Part shown: piece after piece, positions 1 through 4,771 of the stretch | How the letters are laid out: every line of letters begins with the position of its first letter | Position numbering within the stretch: position 1 is the first letter of the stretch | Assembly: GCA_900770535.1 (NCBI GenBank) | Contig: CAAHDV010000046.1 | Span: 1-10,081 of the forward strand | From: Lachnospiraceae bacterium | Lineage (GTDB): Bacteria > Bacillota > Clostridia > Lachnospirales > Lachnospiraceae | Direction of reading: 5' to 3' | DNA length: 10,081 nt | Made by a program: the position numbers and the translations under genes | Notes under the pieces: generated by a model | The model's database searches: none | The model's input: the letters and a program-made list of their open reading frames with translations, nothing else | Told to the model about the DNA's origin: nothing

Positions 1-18
1 ACGACGCTCTTCCGATCT
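1..18. other. Illumina TruSeq adapter remnant (not genomic)
   Basis: Bases 1-18 (ACGACGCTCTTCCGATCT) are identical to the last 18 bases of the Illumina TruSeq universal/read-1 adapter. The obg reading frame begins to make sense only after this point, and the frame is open through the adapter by chance. The biological sequence therefore begins at about base 19, and the left edge is a contig end with untrimmed adapter. Confidence 0.96.
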
Positions 19-314
19 TTCTTAAGACCGTCAATCTTGACCCGGTCATCTTCGAGAAGGAATTCGAGATCGAGTACGCCGGTGACCGCAACCTGCCGTA
101 CACGGTAGAGCAGAACGAGGATGGTGAATTCGTGGTAGAGGGACCGCGCATCGAGAAGATGCTGGGCTACACGAACCTGGAGTCTGAGAAGGGATTCCAG
201 TTCTTCCAGAAATTCTTAAAAGAGAATGGCATTTTAGACGAGCTTGAGGCCGCTGGCATCAAAGAGGGCGATACCGTCCGCATGTACGGCCTTGCATTTG
301 ATTATTATAAATAA
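19..314 (+). CDS. obg: Obg/CgtA ribosome-assembly GTPase, C-terminal fragment (5' truncated)
   Basis: Only the last 97 codons are present, read in frame from base 21; the OB-fold and G domain lie off the contig. The visible part is the linker after the G domain plus the Obg C-terminal (OCT) domain. Its features are a P-Y-T-V start, V-V-E-G-P-R-I-E-K, a T-N-L-E-S-E-K-G-F-Q-F-F-Q helix and a closing G-I-K-E-G-D-T-V-R-M segment ending F-D-Y-Y-K. Known role of the family: an essential GTP-binding protein that docks on pre-50S particles and is linked to (p)ppGpp and stress signalling. It is followed after 13 bases by yhbY, another large-subunit assembly factor, which fits a shared operon. The true start is missing, so a GTG near base 132 is internal and not a start. 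Family assignment rests on the OCT domain and gene order. Confidence 0.93.
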
Positions 315-327
315 CAGGAGATAAAAC

Positions 328-621
328 ATGACAAGCAAGCAGAGATCCTATTTAAAGGGACTGGCTATGACCATGGACCCGATTTTCCAGATCGGTAAGT
401 CCAGCGTGACTCCGGAGCTGACTGCAGCCATTGCAGAGGCACTGGAGGCCCGCGAGCTGATCAAGATCACGGTCTTAAAGAACTGCCTGGACGACGGACG
501 TTCCATCGCAGAAGTACTGGCTGAGCGCACCCGTTCCGAGGTCGTTCAGGTTATCGGCAAGAAGATCGTTCTTTACAAGCCGGCCAAAGACGAGGCAAAG
601 CGCAAGATCGTTCTGCCTTAA
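328..621 (+). CDS. yhbY: YhbY-family (CRM domain) ribosome-assembly RNA-binding protein
   Basis: A 97-aa protein consisting of one CRM domain, the usual length for YhbY (YqeI in Bacillus). It opens with T-S-K-Q-R-S-Y-L-K-G-L-A. The conserved I-G-K-S-S-V-T loop (residues 22-28) takes the place of the usual G-x-x-G RNA-binding loop. E-A-L-E-A-R-E-L-I-K-I follows at about 37-47, and V-I-G-K-K-I-V-L-Y-K-P at about 75-85. The family associates with pre-50S ribosomal particles and is thought to bind rRNA through the basic CRM face. The ATG at 328 is preceded by AGGAG at 316-320 with good spacing. The gene sits between obg and nadD, the classic Firmicutes order, and is likely co-transcribed with both. 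Nothing unusual is seen. Confidence 0.94.
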   Translation: MTSKQRSYLKGLAMTMDPIFQIGKSSVTPELTAAIAEALEARELIKITVLKNCLDDGRSIAEVLAERTRSEVVQVIGKKIVLYKPAKDEAKRKIVLP

Positions 622-652
622 TCATCATTAGAAGTGTGATTACCATTTTGCG

Positions 653-659
653 AAGGGAG
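653..659 (+). promoter_or_regulatory. Ribosome binding site that fixes the nadD start
   Basis: AAGGGAG lies one base before the in-frame GTG at 661, too close for initiation there, but 10 bases before the TTG at 670. This favours TTG 670 as the nadD start. An ATG at 666 is out of frame and closes quickly. Confidence 0.65.
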
Positions 660-669
660 TGTGAGATGC

Positions 670-1302
670 TTGGCCAAGATCGGAATTATGGGCGGAACGT
701 TTGATCCGATCCACAACGCACATCTGATGCTGGGCAGACAGGCATGGGAAGAATACGGACTGGATGAGGTCTGGTTCATGCCGTCTCACACCCCTCCGCA
801 CAAAACAGACCATCTGGTAACCGGTACCAAAGACCGTTGCGAGATGGTAAAACTTGCGATTGCGGAATATCCTTATTTCCGTTTTTCAGATTTTGAGATT
901 TCCCGAACAGGCAATACCTATACAGCCCAGACGCTGCAGCTTTTAAAAGAAGCATACCCGGAACATACCTTTTTCTTTATCGTGGGTGCAGATTCCCTGT
1001 ACCACATCGAAAGCTGGTATCATCCGGAACTGGTGTTAGGGCATGTTACAATTCTGGCCGCAGGCCGTGAATGTGAGGATGCCTCCTGCTCGTTAGAAGA
1101 ACAGGCAGAATATCTGAGAAACAAATACGGAGCCGCAATTTTTCTTTTACACAGCGATACCATGCATGTTTCTTCCCAGGAACTTCGGGAGCGGGAAAAC
1201 CTCGGGCTTGGAATCGGAGATCTGGTTCCGGCCAGCGTGGAGCGCTACATCAGAGAACACGGCCTGTATCAACATCCTGACCGTAAGGAGGATACATTAT
1301 GA
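670..1302 (+). CDS. nadD: Nicotinate-nucleotide adenylyltransferase NadD
   Basis: NadD transfers AMP from ATP to nicotinate mononucleotide to make deamido-NAD, the penultimate step of NAD synthesis, in the cytoplasm. The 210-aa product has the nucleotidyltransferase signature G-G-T-F-D-P-I-H-N-A-H at residues 8-18 (His15 and His18 are the HIGH-like catalytic pair). Next come W-F-M-P-S-H-T-P-P-H-K (about 35-45) and F-F-I-V-G-A-D-S-L. The C-terminal V-S-S-Q-E-L-R at about 167-173 corresponds to the ISSTxIR ATP-binding motif. Length is normal for the family. The preferred start is TTG 670, giving M-A-K-I-G-I-M-G-G; GTG 661 is possible but sits directly against the Shine-Dalgarno. The last four bases overlap the start of yqeK (ATGA), so the two are translationally coupled. 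Confidence 0.95.
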   Translation: MAKIGIMGGTFDPIHNAHLMLGRQAWEEYGLDEVWFMPSHTPPHKTDHLVTGTKDRCEMVKLAIAEYPYFRFSDFEISRTGNTYTAQTLQLLKEAYPEHTFFFIVGADSLYHIESWYHPELVLGHVTILAAGRECEDASCSLEEQAEYLRNKYGAAIFLLHSDTMHVSSQELRERENLGLGIGDLVPASVERYIREHGLYQHPDRKEDTL

Positions 1303-1895
1303 TAACAGAACAGATCATTACCCTGCGCAAGCAGTTAAAATCCAAGCTGGATCCCATGCGCTTTGAGCATTCTGTAAGCGTATCATTCACCTGCACCGCG
1401 CTGGCTATGCGCTATGGCTATGACATTCAGAAGGCAGAGCTTGCCGGGCTCATGCACGACTGTGCCAAGCGGTTTACAGACAGTGAACTGATCCAGAAAT
1501 GCCAGAAGCACGGAGTAGCACTGACAGAGGCGGAAATCAAGGCACCTGCTGTGATCCACGCAAAATATGGTGCTTATCTGGCAGAGAATAAATACGGCAT
1601 TCAGGACCCGGAGATCATCTCCGCCATTGCATGTCACACCACCGGAAAACCGGACATGACAACCCTGGACAAGATCTTATACATCGCCGACTACATTGAG
1701 CCGCGCAGGGACAAGGCAGACAATCTGCCCCAGATGCGTTACCTGGCCTTCCAGGATCTGGATGAGACTATGTACGAGATTTTAAAAGGAACCCTGCAAT
1801 ATCTTGGCAAAAAGGGAAGTACCATCGATCCGATGACCATGCAGGCCTTTTCCTATTTTGAAGGGGTCATGAAACACAAGGAAAATAAAAAATAG
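1299..1895 (+). CDS. yqeK: YqeK: HD-domain bis(5'-nucleosyl)-tetraphosphatase (symmetrical)
   Basis: A 198-aa single HD-domain protein. The metal-binding residues are His24 (R-F-E-H-S), His53-Asp54 (G-L-M-H-D-C-A-K), His87 (V-I-H-A-K-Y-G), His113 (A-C-H-T-T-G) and Asp131 (Y-I-A-D-Y-I-E-P-R-R). The order and the ADYIEPxR signature are those of YqeK. Members of this family hydrolyse the alarmone Ap4A symmetrically to two ADP, using a di-iron centre. The ATG at 1299 overlaps the nadD stop and has AAGGAGG at 1285-1291. The pairing with nadD is conserved across Firmicutes. No LCP gene follows here: the next gene is rsfS after a 70-base gap that holds a small hairpin. Confidence 0.93.
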   Translation: MITEQIITLRKQLKSKLDPMRFEHSVSVSFTCTALAMRYGYDIQKAELAGLMHDCAKRFTDSELIQKCQKHGVALTEAEIKAPAVIHAKYGAYLAENKYGIQDPEIISAIACHTTGKPDMTTLDKILYIADYIEPRRDKADNLPQMRYLAFQDLDETMYEILKGTLQYLGKKGSTIDPMTMQAFSYFEGVMKHKENKK

Positions 1896-1905
1896 TGGCC
1901 TGTAA

Positions 1906-1932
1906 CCGGCATTTTCAGTCATAAATGACCGG
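1906..1932 (+). other. Small stem-loop in the yqeK-rsfS gap
   Basis: CCGGCATTT (1906-1914) pairs with AAATGACCGG (1923-1932) with one bulged A and an 8-base loop. No U-run follows, so it does not look like an intrinsic terminator. It could be an mRNA processing or stability element, or chance. Confidence 0.35.
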
Positions 1933-1950
1933 ATGCAGGCAGATCAGAAG

Positions 1951-1958
1951 AAAAGGAG
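1951..1958 (+). promoter_or_regulatory. Ribosome binding site that fixes the rsfS start
   Basis: AAAAGGAG ends 7 bases before the ATG at 1966. The earlier in-frame ATG at 1933 has no such site and would add a lysine/arginine-rich leader not expected in RsfS. Confidence 0.8.
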
Positions 1959-1965
1959 AAAACGA

Positions 1966-2322
1966 ATGAGTCAGGCAAACGAAATGGTAAAACTGGCCAT
2001 CACGGCCCTGGAAGATAAAAAAGGCGAAGATATCCGCGTGATCGACATCCGCGAGGTATCCGTTCTGGCTGATTACTTCCTCATCGCGAGTGGTTCCAAC
2101 GGAAACCAGGTTCAGGCTATGGCCGACAATGTGGAAGAGGAGCTTGGCAAAGCCGGATACCCGTGCAAGCAGGTAGAGGGATACCAGAGCGCGAACTGGA
2201 TCCTCATGGACTACGGCGATATCATCGTGCATGTATTCGATAAGGAGGATCGCCTGTTTTACGATCTGGAGAGAATCTGGCGCGACGGTAAGATCATGGA
2301 GGCTAGTGAGTTCGCAGAGTAA
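1966..2322 (+). CDS. rsfS: Ribosome silencing factor RsfS
   Basis: A 118-aa protein of the RsfS/Iojap/YbeB family. Its signature blocks are D-Y-F-L-I-A-S-G-S-N at residues 37-46, then N-Q-V-Q-A-M-A-D, V-E-G-Y-Q-S-A-N-W-I-L-M-D-Y-G-D-I-I-V-H-V-F at about 70-91, and R-L-F-Y-D-L-E-R-I-W at about 96-105. RsfS binds ribosomal protein uL14 on the 50S subunit, blocks joining with 30S and so damps translation during starvation. ATG 1966 is chosen over an in-frame ATG 33 bases upstream because of its Shine-Dalgarno. It is the last gene of the obg-yhbY-nadD-yqeK-rsfS run and converges on glmS. Length and motifs are complete. Confidence 0.95.
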   Translation: MSQANEMVKLAITALEDKKGEDIRVIDIREVSVLADYFLIASGSNGNQVQAMADNVEEELGKAGYPCKQVEGYQSANWILMDYGDIIVHVFDKEDRLFYDLERIWRDGKIMEASEFAE

Positions 2323-2342
2323 TTCCCACCAGGATTCAATCG

Positions 2343-2366
2343 GAACATGTGCTATAGCACATGTTC
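2343..2366. repeat. Perfect 24-bp palindrome downstream of rsfS
   Basis: GAACATGTGCTA (2343-2354) is followed directly by its exact reverse complement. As RNA it would form a 10-bp stem with a UAUA loop. No U-run follows, so it is not a classical terminator on its own; a DNA-binding dyad or a 3'-end RNA stem are both possible. GAAC and GTTC are 16 bases apart, not 4, so it does not match the Gram-positive SOS box. Confidence 0.6.
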
Positions 2367-2384
2367 TCCCACAGGCATCTAGAG

Positions 2385-2431
2385 AAAGCCGGAGACTGAA
2401 CACCATACATTTGGTATCAGTTTCCGGCTTT
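2385..2431. terminator. Bidirectional terminator-like hairpin between rsfS and glmS
   Basis: AAAGCCGGAGACTGA (2385-2399) pairs with TCAGTTTCCGGCTTT (2417-2431) over 15 positions with one G-U wobble and a 17-base loop. The + strand continues CTTTTG. The - strand, as the end of the glmS transcript, continues TTTCTCT. The U-tracts are short, but the location between convergent stops (2322 and 2464) is where a shared terminator is expected. Confidence 0.75.
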
Positions 2432-2463
2432 TGTCATGCTATGATATACGGTTTTTCAAAATT

Positions 2464-4290
2464 CTATTCCACCGTTACGGACTTCGCCAGGTTTCTCGGC
2501 TGGTCCACATCCAGATTCTTTCCGAGTGAAGCATAGTAGGCAATAAGCTGCAGTACTACGGCAATTGGGAATACGGTGAAGCGGTCATCGACATCCGGAA
2601 TACGAATCCGGATATCGGCCAGATTGTCATCCACCACAGAACCTTCTTTGGTCAGCAGGATCACAAAGGCGCCGCGGGCTTTGACTTCCCGGATATTGGA
2701 AATGGTCTTGGAGAACACATGCTCCTGGGTCGCAATGGCAATAACCGGTACCTGGTCAGAAATCAGGGCAATGGTGCCGTGCTTTAATTCCCCGGCTGCG
2801 TAAGCCTCCGCGTGAATGTAGGAGATTTCCTTCAGCTTCAGGGCACCCTCTAAGGAGAAAGCGTAATCCAGGCCACGGCCGATAAAGAACGCATCCGGGC
2901 TCTGGATGATGTGGGAAACGACGCCCTTGATCATCTGTTCCTGTACGATCATGGTCTCCATAGCCGGGATCACATCCAGCAGGTCGGAGAGGAAGTCCAT
3001 AGCCTGTTTTTCGGTAAATTTACCGCGAACCAGTGCCATGCGGCAGCCAATCATGTAAAGGGCGGCAAGCTGTACAGAGTATGCTTTGGTGCTGGCCACG
3101 GCAATCTCCGGGCCCGCATGGGTATAAAGCACATAATCGCTTTCTCTTGCGATGGTGGAACCCTTCACATTTACAATTGCCAGGGTCTTGGATCCGTATT
3201 CATGGGCCAGACGCAGGGCAGCCAGGGTGTCGATGGTCTCACCGGACTGGGAGATGACCAGCACCAGAGTGTGTTCATCAATCAGCGGCTGTTCATAGCG
3301 AAACTCGGAAGCAATGGTTACGGTAACCGGGATCCGCAGGATCGGCTCCATCAGGGCACGGGCTACCATACCGGTATGCATGGCGGTTCCGCATGCCACG
3401 ATATGAATCTGATTGCAGTCTTTGAAGATCTCATCCGGGATCTTGTCATCGGAGAAGTCCGGAAGTCCCTTGCTGATACGCGGCAGGATGGTGTTCTTCA
3501 TAGCCTCCGGCTGCTCATGGATTTCCTTCATCATGAAATGCGGGTAGCCGTTCTTCATGGCAGCGTCCATATTCCAGTTCACGGTCATGATCTCCGGATA
3601 AACCTTGGAGAATGTCTCATCCATATTGTATACGTGCACTTTGTAAGGAGTCAGGCGCACAATTTTATCTTCCGGTACCACAAAGTACTGATTGCTGTAC
3701 GGAATCAGCGCAGTCAGATCAGAGGCGATGATGGCGCCTGCATGGGTGTAGGAAGCCACCAGCGGGCTGACTTTGCGCAGCGCGTAAACAGAGCCAGGCT
3801 GATCATCGAACAGGATGCAGAAGCCGTAGGAACCCACGATCAGTTCCTGAAGCTTCTGAATGGCCTTTAACGGGTCTCCGTCATACAGAGCGTCCAGCAC
3901 GCGCGCAGCTACCTCACTGTCTGTCTGGGAGACAAGCTGGCCTTCTAAGTGGAACTGCTCGGTCAGTTCGTGATAGTTCTCAATGATGCCGTTGTGGATC
4001 AGAGTGACCCTTCCAGCGCGGTGCGGATGGGCGTTGGCATCGGTAACACCTCCGTGGGTGGCCCAGCGGGTATGGCCGATGCCGCTGTGAGCGGTTCCAT
4101 GTACGTTTGCCTCACAGTATTCTCTTAAATTCTTTACTTTTCCAACCTTTTTCGCGATGCAGATGCTGGTATCCTCCATGCAGAGACCAATTCCGGCACT
4201 GTCATAACCGCGGTACTCCAGGCCGCTGAGGCCATCTAAGAGGATCTTGCCTGCATCTAAAGGTCCTGAATATCCAATAATTCCACACAT
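2464..4290 (-). CDS. glmS: Glutamine-fructose-6-phosphate aminotransferase (isomerizing) GlmS
   Basis: GlmS makes glucosamine-6-phosphate from fructose-6-phosphate and glutamine, the entry step to UDP-GlcNAc and peptidoglycan. The 608-aa product is full length. The N-terminal class II glutaminase domain starts M-C-G-I-I-G-Y-S-G, so Cys2 becomes the N-terminal nucleophile after Met removal. It has R-W-A-T-H-G-G at 75-81, N-A-H-P-H at 86-90, H-N-G at 99-101 and T-D-S-E-V near 123. Two SIS sugar-isomerase domains follow (roughly 290-425 and 460-598), with A-C-G-T-A-M-H-T-G, S-Q-S-G-E-T-I-D-T and A-S-T-K-A-Y. The C-terminus D-Q-P-R-N-L-A-K-S-V-T-V-E is the family's canonical tail. Start at 4290 is set by the required Met-Cys; an in-frame upstream ATG at 4326 would block the catalytic Cys. 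It has a weak AAGGAA ribosome site and a ribozyme-controlled leader. Confidence 0.98.
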   Translation of the reverse strand: MCGIIGYSGPLDAGKILLDGLSGLEYRGYDSAGIGLCMEDTSICIAKKVGKVKNLREYCEANVHGTAHSGIGHTRWATHGGVTDANAHPHRAGRVTLIHNGIIENYHELTEQFHLEGQLVSQTDSEVAARVLDALYDGDPLKAIQKLQELIVGSYGFCILFDDQPGSVYALRKVSPLVASYTHAGAIIASDLTALIPYSNQYFVVPEDKIVRLTPYKVHVYNMDETFSKVYPEIMTVNWNMDAAMKNGYPHFMMKEIHEQPEAMKNTILPRISKGLPDFSDDKIPDEIFKDCNQIHIVACGTAMHTGMVARALMEPILRIPVTVTIASEFRYEQPLIDEHTLVLVISQSGETIDTLAALRLAHEYGSKTLAIVNVKGSTIARESDYVLYTHAGPEIAVASTKAYSVQLAALYMIGCRMALVRGKFTEKQAMDFLSDLLDVIPAMETMIVQEQMIKGVVSHIIQSPDAFFIGRGLDYAFSLEGALKLKEISYIHAEAYAAGELKHGTIALISDQVPVIAIATQEHVFSKTISNIREVKARGAFVILLTKEGSVVDDNLADIRIRIPDVDDRFTVFPIAVVLQLIAYYASLGKNLDVDQPRNLAKSVTVE

Positions 4291-4400
4291 ATTATAAAAA
4301 TTCCTTTCTGTCTTTCCTGTTGTCATGGTTCATAATCATAATCCGCTTCTTTTTGAGCTGGCGGCAGGATGCTTTCAGCCAAAAATGCGTACAAAAAGAA

Positions 4401-4575
4401 GAGCCTCCGGTTATCCTGCGTTTGTTTTGCGGTTGCCCGCATATTTCACAGAATATACACGCCCGGAGAAGCATGGGAGAGTACCCGCCGAATTTTCGAT
4501 GATCTCTCCACCTCGTTAACCTGAAAAACCAGCTTTGCAGCTTTCACGTACAGTCCTCAGGTGCATGGCGCTATA
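4401..4575 (-). ncRNA. glmS ribozyme (GlcN6P-activated self-cleaving riboswitch)
   Basis: The antisense strand carries the glmS ribozyme core. Self-cleavage is predicted between A (4572) and G1 (4571) of A/GCGCC. P1 closes with ACCTGA (4562-4557) against TCAGGT (4524-4519), its inner end being an AGCT/AGCT stem with a GCAA loop. The conserved ACGAGGTGG is at 4516-4508. The ATCGA...TTCGGCGGGTACTCTCCC block lies at 4500-4475. GGAGAG (4509-4504) pairs with CTCTCC (4481-4476), and CTCCGG (4468-4463) pairs with CCGGAG (4410-4405), closing the 3' domain. In this class, glucosamine-6-phosphate is the cofactor for cleavage, and the 5'-OH mRNA is then degraded, giving feedback on GlmS. The 3' boundary is approximate. 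It ends about 110 bases before the glmS ATG. Confidence 0.94.
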
Positions 4576-4591
4576 GCTTTGCTATTGGGTG

Positions 4592-4615
4592 TTTCGTTCC
4601 TCCTGAAAAACGAAA
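4592..4615 (-). other. 5'-terminal hairpin of the glmS leader
   Basis: On the - strand TTTCGTT (4615-4609) pairs with AACGAAA (4598-4592), leaving a 10-base loop that contains AGGAGG. It lies right at the predicted 5' end of the glmS transcript, upstream of the ribozyme, and would leave with the short 5' cleavage fragment. No start codon follows the AGGAGG, so it is not read as a ribosome site here. Confidence 0.5.
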
Positions 4616-4623
4616 TCGCGTCT

Positions 4624-4652
4624 ATTATAGACCAGAATGGATTTTTCGTCAA
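4624..4652 (-). promoter_or_regulatory. Sigma-A promoter of glmS
   Basis: TTGACG (4652-4647), a 17-base spacer and a perfect TATAAT (4629-4624) on the - strand. The predicted transcript starts near 4617, giving a leader of about 325 bases and a 5' fragment of about 45 bases before the ribozyme cleavage site. Confidence 0.88.
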
Positions 4653-4704
4653 TGAAATGCTGTTTCTTCATGAAATATTAAAGTTTCCACTCTGTATTTC
4701 CGAA

Positions 4705-4729
4705 AACTTCTGTGCTAAAATACGAAGTT
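4705..4729 (+). promoter_or_regulatory. Promoter of the NlpC/P60 gene with inverted repeat around the -10
   Basis: TGCTAAAAT (4713-4721) is an extended -10 (TG-N-TAAAAT, hexamer 4716-4721). No good -35 is seen at the right distance. AACTTC (4705-4710) and GAAGTT (4724-4729) form a perfect 6-bp inverted repeat that brackets the -10, a typical repressor position. The transcript would start near 4728, about 44 bases before the ATG at 4772. Confidence 0.55.
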
Positions 4730-4771
4730 GTATTGCTACACCAAAAACCAAAGAAAAACGAGATAACGAGT

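Noticed and set aside
619..642. Hairpin TAATCA/TGATTA between yhbY and nadD
   Set aside because: Only six weak A-T rich pairs with a 12-base loop and no U-run; it is likely chance and too weak to list.
2343..2366. LexA/SOS box
   Set aside because: GAAC and GTTC are separated by 16 bases rather than the 4 of the Gram-positive SOS box.
2911..3870. Long open frame (319 codons) on the + strand inside glmS
   Set aside because: It is the antisense shadow of a complete, highly conserved glmS. It has no ribosome site or recognisable domain.
4291..4326. In-frame ATG 12 codons upstream of the glmS start
   Set aside because: GlmS must begin Met-Cys so that the cysteine becomes N-terminal; an extension would kill the glutaminase.
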